This document shows positions 53,766 to 64,000 of a DNA stretch of 64,000 nt, piece after piece. Position numbers and translations under genes: made by a program. Source of the stretch: Pectobacterium sp. PL152 (GTDB lineage Bacteria; Pseudomonadota; Gammaproteobacteria; Enterobacterales; Enterobacteriaceae); the NCBI GenBank assembly GCA_021907015.1, contig CP091064.1, positions 248,001 through 312,000 of the forward strand, given 5' to 3'. Numbering within the stretch: the stretch's first letter is position 1; every line of letters begins with the position of its first letter. Below the pieces are notes generated by a model, which was given only the letters and a program-made list of their open reading frames with translations, did no database searches and had not been told where the DNA came from.

Positions 53766-54554
53766 ATGGGTTTTCTTACCGGTAAGCGCATTCTGGTAAC
53801 AGGTGTTGCCAGCAACCGTTCTATTGCCTACGGTATTGCACAAGCAATGCAGCGTGAAGGTGCCGAACTGGCCTTCACGTATCAGAACGACAAATTGAAA
53901 GCACGCGTTGAAGGCTTTGCCAGCGAGCTGGGCTCCAGCATCGTTCTGCCGTGTGATGTCGCTGAAGATGCGAGCATCGAAGCACTGTTTACCGAACTGG
54001 CTAACGTATGGCCGAACTTTGATGGCTTCGTGCACTCTATTGCTTACGCACCGGGCGACCAACTGGACGGTGACTACGTTGATGCCGTGACCCGTGAAGG
54101 TTTCAACATCGCTCACGATATCAGCTCTTACAGCTTCGTCGCGATGGCGAAAGCCTGCCGTAAAATGCTGAACCCGAACTCTGCGCTGGTTACCCTGTCC
54201 TACCTGGGTGCTGAGCGTGCCATCCCTAACTACAACGTGATGGGTCTGGCAAAAGCGTCTCTGGAAGCAAACGTACGTTACATGGCGAACGCCATGGGTG
54301 CTCAGGGCGTGCGCGTTAACGCCATCTCTGCGGGCCCGATTCGTACACTGGCTGCCTCCGGCATCAAAGACTTCAAGAAAATGCTGTCGCATTGCGAAGC
54401 CGTTACGCCAATCCGCCGTGTCGTTACCATTGAAGACGTGGGCAACTCTGCTGCGTTCCTGTGTTCCGACCTGGCTGCCGGTATCTCCGGTGAAGTTCTG
54501 CACGTTGACGGCGGCTTCAGCATCGCTGCAATGAACGAGCTGGAACTGAAATAA
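53766..54554 (+). CDS. fabI: Enoyl-[ACP] reductase FabI
   Basis: NADH-dependent short-chain dehydrogenase-fold enzyme of 262 residues for the last step of each fatty acid elongation cycle. Dinucleotide-binding [17 protein letters not shown] at the N-terminus and the FabI catalytic pattern Tyr-x6-Tyr-x6-Lys ([20 protein letters not shown]), then [14 protein letters not shown], the flipping loop touched by triclosan. The ATG at 53766 has AAGGA upstream and is chosen over an in-frame start at 53700. Complete. Confidence 0.97.
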   Translation: MGFLTGKRILVTGVASNRSIAYGIAQAMQREGAELAFTYQNDKLKARVEGFASELGSSIVLPCDVAEDASIEALFTELANVWPNFDGFVHSIAYAPGDQLDGDYVDAVTREGFNIAHDISSYSFVAMAKACRKMLNPNSALVTLSYLGAERAIPNYNVMGLAKASLEANVRYMANAMGAQGVRVNAISAGPIRTLAASGIKDFKKMLSHCEAVTPIRRVVTIEDVGNSAAFLCSDLAAGISGEVLHVDGGFSIAAMNELELK

Positions 54555-54561
54555 GTCATCA

Positions 54562-54590
54562 AAAGTAGCCTATCCCTGATAGGCTACTTT
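54562..54590. terminator. Bidirectional terminator fabI/apbE
   Basis: AAAGTAGCCTATC (54562-54574) pairs perfectly with GATAGGCTACTTT (54578-54590) around CCT, a 13-bp stem between convergent genes. Confidence 0.88.
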
Positions 54591-54696
54591 CCCTCCTTCG
54601 GCTATAACACCTAAATGGTGCGGCTCGGTTAAATAGGGTAAGACAATACGCTTGTCACGCCTCTCTGGATAAAATATCCCTTTAGTAAACAGATTG

Positions 54697-55681
54697 TTAC
54701 TCTTGCTTTTCAATTCCAACGGTCACCGAATAATCCTTATTCAATAGTTCAAACGTATAATCCCGCTGCGAAGAGAAAATAATCTCTCGTGCTTTTGTCA
54801 CAAATATCGCTTCGATATCCGGCTGATGTTGTAGAAACTCAATGCCCGCGTTAACGCCCATGCCATAGAGCAACGTGGTGTAGATATCACCGTCGAGAGA
54901 GTCATTCGAGATAACCGTGACGCTGTGCAGTTCGTTATCCAGCGGATAACCCGTCCGAGGATCGAGAATATGGTGATAGATGCGATCGTCCACGGTAAAA
55001 AAGCGTTCATAGACGCCGGATGTCACTACGGATTTGTTCTTCACCTTAATGATGCCAAGCAGGCTATCGCGATCCGCAAAGGTTTCTGCAACCCGACGTT
55101 CCAGAGCCCTTGCTCATCCGTCAGCGCACTGCCGATTGCCAGCACGTTCCCCCTAGATTGATCAGCGCATCCTGAATCGCATGTTGATGCAGGACATCAC
55201 GGACGATATCGGCAATATAGCCTTTCGCAATCGCCCCCAGATCGATCTCCATTCCGGCGTTTTCTAGCAATACGGCGCAGTCCTGCTCTCTGAGAATAAT
55301 GCGTTCGGGATGTGTTAATGCCAGCGCCCGTTGTATCGGTTCGCTGTCAGGTACCGTGCTGCCGCTAAACCCGATTTTCCAGAGTTTCACGACAGGGCCA
55401 ATCGCAACGTTAAAGCCGCTATTTTCAATCAGACTCACTGCTTTGGCGCGCTTAATCAACTCAAAGACAACCGGGCTGACCGACACATACGCCTTGCCCG
55501 CCGCGTGATTGATGCTCATCACTTCCGACTGCGCTCGGTTAACGGTTAGCAGGTCTTCAAGCTGCTTGATGCGCTGGAAAACCTGCCTGACGGCAGTTTC
55601 ATCATGAACAAACAGTTTGAGCAGAATCGGGCTGCCCATCAGATGAACGGAATAAACGTAAGCGTTATCGACTGAAGGCAT
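54697..55681 (-). CDS. apbE: FAD:protein FMN transferase, ApbE family (apparent frameshifts)
   Basis: Flavin transferase of about 328 residues that links FMN covalently to a Thr/Ser of target proteins. Visible: YSVHLMGSPILLKL, INHAAGKAYVSVS, GFNVAIGPVVKLWKIGF, the DLGAIAKGYIADIV motif, DALINLGGN, VTSGVYERFFTVDDRIYHHI (His near HILDPRTGYP) and the metal-binding Asp region near SLDGDIYTTLLYGMG. One G lost near 55145 and one T near 55082 split it. No signal peptide, so it works in the cytoplasm, unlike the periplasmic ApbE that serves Rnf/Nqr. The gene follows the reductase that carries a matching target motif and surely modifies it. Confidence 0.9.
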
Positions 55682-55796
55682 AAGGCGGCTCCCATGAACG
55701 AATGGCGGAACAGAGAGAAAACGGGTGGGCAATCGCGAGCGCCCTTTCAGACGCTCGCCATCAGCACGACTATTTTATGACTGACTCTTCTACCAC

Positions 55797-58671
55797 TTAT
55801 TCCTCTATCAGCATCGGCTGGTTTTCAGCCGTTTTCGCCGCCGCTTTCGCAAACTTTGGCTGACGCGCTTTCGTTGGAAAAACGTCGGAACGACGCGGCG
55901 CCCGCGCATAGGCCGCCGCCTGAATCCCCGCCTGAATCCCGAAGATAATGATATCCGCCACGGCGTTGCCGCCAATGCGGTTCGCGCCGTGAATACCGCC
56001 AACCACTTCCCCTGCTGCGTAAGCCCCGGAGATCGTCTCTTTATAACGGTTCAGCACTTCCGCTTTCTCGTTGATGGTGACGCCCCCATCGTATGGTGTA
56101 CGCCCGGCGCCACCTTAATGGCGTAGTAAGGCGCCTGATTCAGCGGGTCGCGCATCCCCGTCGTGCGACCAAAATCTTCATCCTGTTTATTGGCAATGAA
56201 GGCATTGTAGCGTTCGAGGAGGCTTGCAGCGCAGTTGGCGGCATATCCAGCAGGTCGGCCAGTTCCGCGATACTGTCCGCGCTAACGGTCAGCCCTTGCG
56301 CGACATACTCTTCGACCGCCCGGTTGCGGCTTCTCACTTGTTCATCAAACAGGATGTACGCATAGCCTTCCGGCAGGTTCACGATGGCTGATGAGACGTT
56401 ATCCCGCGTCTCCATTTCGTTAAAGAAACGTTCTCCACGCTGCGACACCAGAATAGCTCCGCCGCCGCGAATGGATTCGGAAATCAGATAAGACGTCGTC
56501 TGTTCCACCGTCGGATGGGTCTGAATTTCCCCCATGTCCACCGTATCCGCACCGATCTGTTCCAGCAGGCGAATGCCACCGCCCGTCGCCCCTTTATGGT
56601 TGGTGGTGACGAAACCTTTCAAGTCTGGTCGGTATGACACCACCATCGATGCGTTCGCGCTAAAGCCGCCCGTCGCGACAATCACCGCTTTTGTCGCAAT
56701 TTGGCTCTCTTCCTGCTCCTCATTGACGACGCTGACAGCAGTAACCTTGCCCTTCTCCTGCACAATTTCAGTCACTGACGTTTCCAGCAGCACCTCAATA
56801 TTGTATTTATTGAGGTTTTTAATCAGCCCGCTGACCAGATAGCCGCCCACCGCTGCGCCGTTGGCTGGCCGATGTGTTCTGTCAACGCTCATGCCGCCCG
56901 TCGTGGTGATATCGCTCAGTTCAATATCGTGCTGCGCCAGCCAGTTAATGGCGTCTGACGCATGATCGACGAAGTACTTCACCAGCGCGGGATTGTTCTT
57001 CTGTTTACCGCTTTTCAGGGTTTCGTCATAGAACAGCGCGTGGCTATCTTCGATGCCTTTATTTTGCTGGAAGACGGTTCCCGCCGCGTTCATACCAGCA
57101 GACGCCTTGATGGTATTCCCACCAATGACCGGCATCTTTTCAATCACGATAACGCGCGCGCCCTCTTCGCTGGCCTGAATCGCCGCCGCCAGCCCCGCAC
57201 CGCCGCTGCCAATCACCACCACATCCGCTTCGCGGCGCGCGTTTGGGTTACCGCCGTCGGCAATAATGGCGTCTTTGCTGGATTTCACCATCGCCTTGGT
57301 GACCGCCTTTTTAATGGCTTCACTCTGCGCCGTGGCGCCCGTTACGGCATCAACGTGGGGACTATTGGTATCCAGAATGCGTTCGCGGATAATCTCAAAA
57401 CTGATTTTCAGTGAATCATCGATATCGCTATTCTCCAGCGCGATATCGGCGACCCGATTCTGCTCAAAATGAACATGAATTCGCAGCTCGCCACATTCAT
57501 CCTGAACGCTTTCCTGATAAATCCCGGATTTAAATTTTTTTCCGGCTAAATTCACGTCCCGAATCATGGCTTCTACTAATGAAAAACGCCACAGCGGTTC
57601 GGGAATCATTAATGCTTCACGTTTATCGCTGGCAATATAAAGTTCGAGCTTTTCCTGCTCGGCAATACGATCTGCCCAGTCTGGATAAGCAATACAGGCT
57701 CTGCCGACGGCAATCAGGTCATAACCATTTTCCAGCGCCGCATCGGCGTCTGCCTGATTCACAATATCCCCGACGCCAATAACCGGAATCGCGGCTAATG
57801 TTGCAGAACGACGGGAAACATATTTTTTAATCAACGGCGTCGGGTCATTAATCTCAATAATGGATGAGCGCAGGATATTTCCCATAGAGAAGTGGACGTA
57901 ATCCAACCCGCGCGCCGCTAATTTTTCCAGCAGATAGAGTGAATCATCAAAATGAATACCCGGCTCTTCGATCTCTTCTGGCGAGAAACGATAGCCGATA
58001 ATAAATGCAGGATCGGCGTATTGAGCCGCGACCTCATGAGTGATATCCAGTACCGCCAGCGGAAATGCTGCACGGTTGTCACGGCTGCCGCCCCATTTAT
58101 CTGAACGTTGATTAGAGTGGGGAGAATAGAACTGTTGGATCAGGTAGGTGTTCGCGCCGTGAATTTCTACCCCATCGAACCCCGCCTGAATGGCACGACG
58201 GACGGCATCACCAAACTTGCCGATCATGGCGTCAACCTCGTCGCCCGACAGCGCGACCGGAACCGTCGCTCCTGCGCGCGGCGCGGCAATGGCGCTCGGC
58301 GCAACCGGCGTCGCACCACCGATAAAACGCGGTTCGACCATGCGGCCGCCGTGATAAATTTGCAGGATCGCCGTCGAACCTTTCTCTTTAATCGCCGTCG
58401 CAATTTTGGCCAATCCGGCAATTTTGTCGTCGTGGTCTATTCCTATCGCACCGGGAAAAGCCAACCCTTTGTCATCAATAAAACAGCATTCCACAATCAC
58501 GGTACCAATGCTGCCTGCTCTGGCCTGATAATATTCCACCAGCTCTTTGGTCACGCTCCCATCGTAAAACCCACTACAGGTGGTCATGGGTGCCATCAGT
58601 ACCCGATTTTTCAGCGTCGCGCCGTTGGGGAGTGTAAAAGCGGCAAATAGATCATGGTGATTATTCTTCAT
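55797..58671 (-). CDS. OYE-FMN_bind-FAD reductase, cytoplasmic NADH:fumarate reductase-like (apparent frameshifts)
   Basis: About 958 residues, three domains. Residues 1-370: Old Yellow Enzyme-like FMN barrel (LMAPMTTCSGFYDG; GFDGVEIHGANTYLIQQFYSP; DLIAVGRACIAYPDWA), the likely NADH entry. About 430-500: FMN_bind domain with the ApbE target DAVTGATAQSEAI, where Thr of GAT would carry covalent FMN. About 510-958: FAD fumarate-reductase fold with GSGGAGLAAAIQA, RTHRPANGAAVGGY, IRGGGAILVSQRGERFFNE, VHHTMGGVTI and GIHGANRIGGNAV, i.e. the acid Arg and His of unsaturated-acid reductases. The start at 58671 has GTGGAG upstream. Two losses, near 56219 and 56093, are corrected. A similar soluble enzyme of Klebsiella reduces fumarate with NADH; cinnamate- or acrylate-type substrates are alternatives here. 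Confidence 0.85.
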
Positions 58672-58701
58672 AGCGAATACTCCACTTAAAATAGAAACTC
58701 T

Positions 58702-58768
58702 GTTCGCAAATGAATCAGAAGCCGCCATGTTTGTTTTTATTAATTCTTTTGGCTGATAATTTGCGAAC
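58702..58768. promoter_or_regulatory. Inverted operator-like repeat upstream of the reductase
   Basis: GTTCGCAAAT (58702-58711) and its exact reverse complement ATTTGCGAAC (58759-58768) lie 57 bases apart, and the likeness extends into an ATCAG on the inner side of each. The pair lies 30 to 100 bases upstream of the flavin reductase ATG, fitting a dimeric regulator bound at two sites. Confidence 0.55.
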
Positions 58769-58957
58769 TTATTACTTACCAAGTATCTATTTTTTTGACT
58801 GTTATAAAATGTTTTCTTACTATTTAAACTATTTTGTAGATCCGCTTTTATTAAGGGTATTCGCACAACTCTTTTCTATATTTAATATTCCATTCACTTC
58901 GTTAACATTTTATTATCCTGAAAATAACCAATCGAATATTATTGATATTCTGCATAA

Positions 58958-58994
58958 CAAAAAAACGCCCCGGTAAACAAATAAGACCGGGGCG
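58958..58994 (-). terminator. Terminator of yicI
   Basis: CGCCCCGG (58966-58973) pairs with CCGGGGCG (58987-58994). On the minus strand the stem is followed by a run of T (58958-58965), 24 bases past the yicI stop. Confidence 0.88.
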
Positions 58995-59017
58995 CAACAG
59001 GAAATAAAATGGGATGG

Positions 59018-61383
59018 CTATTGGTGTTGATAGGTATTCGTGTGGACGCCGTTAATGTACAGCTGACGCTGCTCACCCGCTGGAAGACGTAGCGTCGCGT
59101 GCCGCCAGGCAGGCTGATATCGCCCTTCCGATGTGAACGTCACGTCAATCCGTTGGCTATCAGTACAAATTTCCCAGCGCAGCCACAGCGCATTACCTTC
59201 ACGCCATTGCCACGTTTCACCATCGTCTTCAAACAGTAGCCCGCTGTCCGTGCCACCCGCCGCAGGCGGGAATAGCAGGAATTCACGCTGTTCGTCTTCC
59301 TGTGGGCTGACGTGCGCCGTTCGTCCGGACAGCGGGATCATCGCCCCCGCGCGGACCAGCAGCGGGAGCCGTTCCAGCGGAGCATCCAACACAATCGTCT
59401 GTCCGCCGCTGAACCACTGGCCGGAATGGAAATCGTACCAGCCTGACGTATTCGCCGGCAGGTACACCGTGCGCTTGCGCTGCCCGCTTCAACCACGCTG
59501 GCAACCAGAATATCCCGCCCCAGCATGAAATCGTCGGTTTCTGCCAGCGTCGCGCTGTCCTGCTCATGGTCGAGGAACGTTGGGCGCAGCATCGGCTCAT
59601 CATCCGCACTAGCCTGCCATAGCAAGGTGTAAAAATACGGCAACAGGCGATAGCGCAGCGCAATGGCGCTGCGGATCGCAGGCGTTACCGCGGGATACAT
59701 CCACGGTTCGTTCACCGTATGGTCATCATTCCAGGAATGGATAGTGAAACGCGGATGCATCACGCCATTTTGTACCCAGCGCACAAAAAGCTCAGCGTCC
59801 GGTTTGTCACCGGAGAAGCCGCCGACGTCATGCCCAACATTAAACAGGCCGGACAGACTCATTCCCACGCCCATTCGGGTGTTGTAGCGCAGCGTCTGCC
59901 AGTTGGTGCGGTTATCGCCGCTCCAGGTTTGCACGTAGCGCTGCATTCCCGCACAGCCGGAACGGGAGATCAGATAAGGGCGCAGCGTCGGGGCAAAACG
60001 CTGCTGTGCTTCTAGGGAGGCGCGCATCATCAGCAACGGCATCAGCGGGCGAATGTGTTTGATCGCCATCGTGTCGCCGAATCCGTGGCAGCGGGCTTCG
60101 CCATCCCAAACTTCATATTCGTTATTGTCATTCCACGTCGAATCAATCCCTTTCTCCAACAACTGCCGGGTGACGTTCTCCTGCCACCACGCCACCGTTG
60201 CCGGGTTGGTGAAATCAAGGTGCGACCCTTCGTCATCCCAAAAGCTGGAGCGTTCTGGCACATCGGCTTCGGAATCGAGGATAAATAGCCCCTGCGCCGA
60301 TACCTCTTCATATTTGGGATGATCTTGCAGTAGACAGGGCTTGATATTGGCAGCCAGCTTGAGGCCCGCATCGTGGAAGGCCTGAGACATCACCTCCGGC
60401 TGGGGGACTTTGTCGTAGTTCCAGTTAAACACATAGCGCTTATTGTTAATCGACGTGTAGCCCGATGAGAGTTGGAACGAATCACACGGAATATGGTGCT
60501 CACGACACAGCGCGATAAATTTCATCAGCTGCTGCTGCGCATCCGGCGCGTCGGTGTAATGCATGGTGGAACCGCTATAGCCGAGGCTCCACTTTGGCCC
60601 AAAGAGCGTTTTACCCGTCAGGCGCACGAACGCTTTTGTCACATCCAGCACGCGCGGCCCGATGAACAGGTAATAGTCGAGATCGCCCGCTTCCGCCTGA
60701 TAACGCCGATAAGCCAGATGGTAGTTATCGATTTCATTACCGAGATCGAGCCAGGTCGTGCTCAGGTTATCGTAAAACAGGCCGAAACTGACATCTTCGC
60801 GTCGGGTAATGGTAAACGGGACATGCTTATACAGCGGATCGGTGCTCGCCGCGTTGTAGCCCATCGCATCCAGATTGCGGAATTCAAACCGGCGTCCGGT
60901 ACGCTCAAGATCGCCCGCTTTCTCACCCAGCCCGTAATAGCGCTCCGTCGGGAAACGGCGCTGGTAGTGCGCCACGCCGTCACCGTGTGGATTCAGCAGG
61001 TAGGCGCTGGTGGGGCGATCGGCGGCAAACGGCTGCCATTCGCCCTGTTCATTGAGGTACTCCCATGCCAGCCACAGCGGTTGATGAATCGTAATTCGCA
61101 TCCGCGCGGTGCTGATACGCAATGCATCGTCCAGCTGTTCCAGTGAGAATCCCGGCAGGCTAAAGCCTTCGCTACTTTCGCGGCTGCGTCCCTGCCAGGG
61201 AACATCCTGCTGCGGCGCGATGCTCCAGGTGCGGTTCAGCTTGAGTTCACCATTTTGTTTAACCAGCACGCGGGCCAACATCGGTTCCAGCACGTACAGA
61301 CGAAAAACATGTTTATCATCCACCAACAGCTCAACATGATCGGCGCTCTGATGACGAAACACCCAATTTTTCAACGTTTTCAT
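59018..61383 (-). CDS. yicI: GH31 alpha-xylosidase YicI (apparent frameshift)
   Basis: Retaining glycosidase of about 788 residues (E. coli YicI 772) that removes alpha-1,6-xylose, for instance from isoprimeverose units of xyloglucan. N-terminal beta-sandwich (NWVFRHQSADHVELLVDDKH), then the barrel with GLGEKAGDLERTGRRFEFRN, nucleophile Asp in IDSTWNDNNEYEVWDG, the acid/base region NVGHDVGGFSGDKPDAELFV, and C-terminal beta domains. One G lost near 59489 (AGQRKRTVYLPANTSGWYDF when restored) splits the last 150 residues off. Cytoplasmic, no signal peptide. Separated from the upstream transporter gene by a stable hairpin. Confidence 0.92.
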
Positions 61384-61459
61384 ACAGCGTCCTTTTCAGG
61401 AAAGAATAAACTCGTCGTTATGCTTAATGCAGGTCCCTTAAGCCCATTTTTAGGAGAAA

Positions 61460-61497
61460 CACGGGGATGAGGTTCCCTTAGGGAAGCCTCGCCCCGT
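61460..61497 (-). other. Intercistronic hairpin between MFS gene and yicI
   Basis: CACGGGG...GAGG pairs with CCTC.CCCCGTG across 61460-61497, with an inner TTCCC/GGGAA stem. It lies in the 158-base gap within the transporter-yicI operon and may tune relative expression. Confidence 0.5.
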
Positions 61498-61541
61498 GGT
61501 CGCTCCGTGTATCTCGCGTCTTAAACGAATGGCATAAGCCG

Positions 61542-62851
61542 TTATGCCTGCGACCGCGTTTTCCCACGACGTTCAGCAATAAATGCGATCAGGAAGACGG
61601 CACCGATCAGATCGAAGAATCCCATGGCGACAAACAGCGGGTTAAACCCGATTTTGTCGGCCGTGACGCCAATCAACAGCGAGAACAGGAAGCTGGCAAT
61701 CCAGGCAAACGAACCGCGCATCCCGTTCACCGTGGCCATCTGACCTTTATCAAACGATTCCACCACCAGTGCGCTCAGCATGCAGGAAATCACCTGATGG
61801 CCGAACCCGCCGATGGAAATCAGCAGAATTGCGACCCACGGATCTTTACTGATGGCGACCAACGCCAGCGACAGCATCAGAAACGCACCCGTTACCGAGC
61901 TGGCCACAATCGAGTTAACGCGCGAACAGCCGAACCAGTGGGTGTAGAGCCGAGTGAGGTAGCCGCTGGCGACGCTGCCCAGATCGGCGGCAAGAAACGG
62001 TAGCCATGCAAACATCGCGATTTGTTTCAGATCCATACCGCGTTCATTTGCCAGATAGAGCGGTACCCAAAAGCTGAGCACGGCCCACGCGGGTTCCGCC
62101 ATAAAAGCGGGAATCGCAATACCGTAAAAGCGTTTGTTTTTTGAGACGGTCTTCAGCGCGGTAAAGAAAGGCAGTTTGACAGGAGGCGCTTCGTTGTCCT
62201 GACGGATGAAATCCAGCTCCTCGCGGCTTAAATTGGGGTGATCTTCCGGGTTATGGTAGAACAGCCACCACAGTGCCACCCACAGCAGCGCCAGCCCACC
62301 GGTGAACATAAATGCGCCCTGCCAGCCCAGATAGGCATGCGCCACGACGATAATCGGCGGTGCCAGCATCGCGCCGATGGAGAAACCGACACCGGCCCAA
62401 CCTGCCGCAATCGGACGTTCCTTTTTCGGGAACCACTCACCCAACGTTTTGGCATTCGCTGGTGTCGCCGCGGCTTCCGATGCCCCCATAAAAAGCGCAG
62501 AAGCGCCAGATGCAGCCAGCTTCCCGCCCCCGCGTGGAAGATGCACATCAGCGCCCAGATTGTGGCGCAGATCATAAAGCCCATTTTCAGACCGATGACA
62601 TCGATCAGCCAGCCGCAAATCGGCTGAAAGATGGTGTACGCAAGCTGGAATGCACCCACAATCCAGGAATATTGCTCGGTGGTGATACCCATCGTGGTTT
62701 TCAGTTCTGGTGCCAGAATACCGAGCGAGTTACGCGTGATGTAGTTAACAGTAACGCCAAGCAGAAACAGGCCAAGAACCCACCAGCGCAGGTTTCTGAA
62801 TGTCCGTTTGCCTTTGGTAGCGATGGAGGACGAATTGATGTCGAGACTCAT
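61542..62851 (-). CDS. MFS transporter, hexuronate/anion symporter (ACS) family (apparent frameshift)
   Basis: Twelve-helix major facilitator of about 436 residues. Start MSLDINSSSIATKGKRTFRN at 62851 with TAGGAG upstream. Features of the ExuT-like anion:cation symporters: VNYITRNSLGILAPELK in helix 1, a long helix 2 region YTIFQPICGWLIDVIGLKMG, and NAKTLGEWFPKKERPIAAGW. One G lost near 62486 (G5 for G6) divides it after LLRFLWG. Substrates of this family are sugar acids such as galacturonate. Pairing it with an alpha-xylosidase is unlike E. coli, where yicJ (GPH family) plays this part, so the substrate could be an acidic plant oligosaccharide. Confidence 0.88.
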
Positions 62852-62931
62852 GGTGACTCCTATACAGGAAAGTAGGGTTACATTGGTCTGATATCTCAGC
62901 GGCATTTTTGTATTTATAGCCTACCGAACAC

Positions 62932-62945
62932 TCAAACCATTTTCA
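62932..62945. promoter_or_regulatory. LacI-type half-conserved operator
   Basis: TCAAACCATTTTCA matches the perfect palindrome at 63054 in 12 of 14 positions. It lies about 80 bases upstream of the MFS gene start. Confidence 0.4.
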
Positions 62946-63053
62946 TGTCATTGTATTTATTAATTTAAATCCTTTTTTATTGCCTCTAACCACTGAAATT
63001 GGTTTACCAAATCGAGAGTAGAACAATTGAAAATCGTGAAACACTCACTTTTT

Positions 63054-63067
63054 TGAAAACATTTTCA
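63054..63067. promoter_or_regulatory. LacI-type operator, perfect palindrome
   Basis: TGAAAACATTTTCA is a perfect 14-base palindrome in the divergent region between the MFS-yicI operon and the LacI gene. Confidence 0.6.
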
Positions 63068-63130
63068 TGCTATGGTCAAAATGCAGGCAAAAAACCCTCT
63101 GTATCCCCTGAAAACAGGAAACAGATAGCA

Positions 63131-63175
63131 ATGAAAACTTTGTCATTTTCGAAGGTGAACGGGATCACAAAATGA
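63131..63175 (+). CDS. Possible leader peptide overlapping the LacI start
   Basis: MKTLSFSKVNGITK with a TGA that overlaps the LacI ATG (ATGA). An AGGA lies 11 bases upstream. The following LacI gene has only a weak ribosome site, so translation of this peptide could deliver ribosomes to it. It may be chance. Confidence 0.3.
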   Translation: MKTLSFSKVNGITK

Positions 63176-64000
63176 AAGGAAACCTGAAAATACGTGAAAT
63201 TGCGCAGCGGACAGGCTACTCGATCAGTACAGTTTCACGCGTATTGTCTGGTCAGTCCAATACCAGCGAGCACGCAAAAGCAGAGATTCTCAACTGTGCC
63301 CGCCAGTGCGGCGTACTGGCCGATCTTGCCAACGGCCGCCTGCTCTTGAACGGGCTGACAATATTCGCTCCACCGCGCGCTTTTGATATTCGGTCCGACA
63401 TCTTCTATCACAAAGTGGTACAGAGCATCATTGATGCCCTAAAGCCGCACGATGTGCGAGTGCGATACTGTGGACTGGAAGAAAATGACAGCGATGCCGC
63501 GCTCTTTTTAGACAAAATGCGCGATCCGGCCACGGAGGCGGCACTGCTGATCGGCATCGACGATCCCTATATTCACGCGCTGGCGGCAGACAGCGGTAAG
63601 CCCTGCATATTGATTAACTGTCTCGACCGTAAGATGCGACTGCCGGGTGTGGCACCGGCACACCGGTTAATCGGCGAGTTCTCCGCGCACTATCTCTTCG
63701 AGCAAGGACACCATACCGTGTTGACGCTGTTATGCCTGCGTCGCTACACCATGGAGCTACGTCTGGACGGTATCCGGGATGCCTATCAGTACCATAACCT
63801 GCCGTTTTCCAGTGGGGAGAACTTGCTGTCGTTAGATAATTTCAGCACGGCAGATGCGGAACAGGCGATGACCGCCTTTTTGTCCCGCTGTCCGCAGGAT
63901 AAATGGCCTACGGCTATTCTGGCAGGCGGTGATTTTATCGCGGTCGGGGTGGTCAATGCGCTGCATAAGGCGGGATTGCGCGTACCGCAGGATGTCTCGG
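63172..64000 (+). CDS. LacI family regulator, C-terminus beyond the window
   Basis: Open to the right edge, 276 codons seen. Helix-turn-helix at the N-terminus (IREIAQRTGYSISTVSRVLS). The effector domain follows (LTIFAPPRAFDIRSDIFYHK; ALLIGIDDPYIHALAADSGK; HYLFEQGHHTVLTLLCLRRY; ILAGGDFIAVGVVNALHKAG). It is divergent from the MFS-yicI operon, with a perfect TGAAAACATTTTCA palindrome between them, so it probably regulates that operon. The start is the first ATG of the frame. The final quarter of the effector domain is missing only because the window ends. Confidence 0.85.
   Translation, partial: MKGNLKIREIAQRTGYSISTVSRVLSGQSNTSEHAKAEILNCARQCGVLADLANGRLLLNGLTIFAPPRAFDIRSDIFYHKVVQSIIDALKPHDVRVRYCGLEENDSDAALFLDKMRDPATEAALLIGIDDPYIHALAADSGKPCILINCLDRKMRLPGVAPAHRLIGEFSAHYLFEQGHHTVLTLLCLRRYTMELRLDGIRDAYQYHNLPFSSGENLLSLDNFSTADAEQAMTAFLSRCPQDKWPTAILAGGDFIAVGVVNALHKAGLRVPQDVS

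Overview
The window is a stretch of an enterobacterial soft-rot chromosome, almost certainly Pectobacterium. The gene order around hrpA, azoR, ldhA, ttcA/zntB, mppA/mpaA, tpx/tyrR, ycjXF, psp, sap and fabI is that of Enterobacterales. The 505-residue GH5+CBM3 endoglucanase (CelV type) is a soft-rot virulence enzyme.

Layout. 1-5.5 kb: end of an EcsC-family gene, hrpA, azoR. 5.2-8.1 kb: ynbE and ydbH (envelope lipid bridge; ydbL is absent). 8.4-12 kb: two tandem Aer-like chemoreceptors. 12-15.2 kb: ldhA followed by small accessory genes (a DUF333 lipoprotein, a hidden plant-type [2Fe-2S] ferredoxin with a small partner ORF, a cystatin-like protein and a Gly/Ser-rich peptide). 15.4-22.6 kb: ttcA, the sRNA FnrS, zntB, mppA, mpaA, tpx, tyrR. 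22.7-28.9 kb: an M20 peptidase, a repeat, then an operon of enolase-superfamily enzyme, PTS IIB-IIC-IIA and LacI regulator with two matched operators. 29-31.5 kb: ycjX-ycjF. 31.6-42.6 kb: a contact-dependent inhibition type island with an outer-membrane exporter, a HlyC-like lysine acyltransferase, a ~2480-residue effector with a nuclease-like C-terminus, an overlapping immunity candidate and a trailing lipoprotein. 42.6-45.2 kb: pspABC and divergent pspF. 45.2-48.1 kb: celV, the sRNA RyhB and a RES/Xre toxin-antitoxin pair. 48.2-54.6 kb: sapABCDF and fabI. 54.7-58.7 kb: ApbE and a three-domain flavin reductase that carries an ApbE target motif. 59-64 kb: GH31 alpha-xylosidase, MFS transporter and a divergent LacI regulator that runs off the right edge.

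Sequence quality matters here. About fifty single-base slips, mostly one base missing from a short run, break otherwise intact conserved genes (hrpA, ttcA, zntB, tyrR, ldhA, sapA, pspF and others). Slipping one base back restores full family length each time, so I annotate these as intact genes with apparent frameshifts, not pseudogenes. Coordinates of such genes run from the supported start to the true stop.

The points most worth a second look are the acyltransferase-containing CDI island and its C-terminal toxin/immunity module, the cystatin-like protein, the broken-up ferredoxin gene, the flavinylated OYE-FMN_bind-fumarate-reductase-like enzyme, the unrecorded sRNA genes fnrS and ryhB with their FNR and Fur sites, and the paired LacI-type operators.
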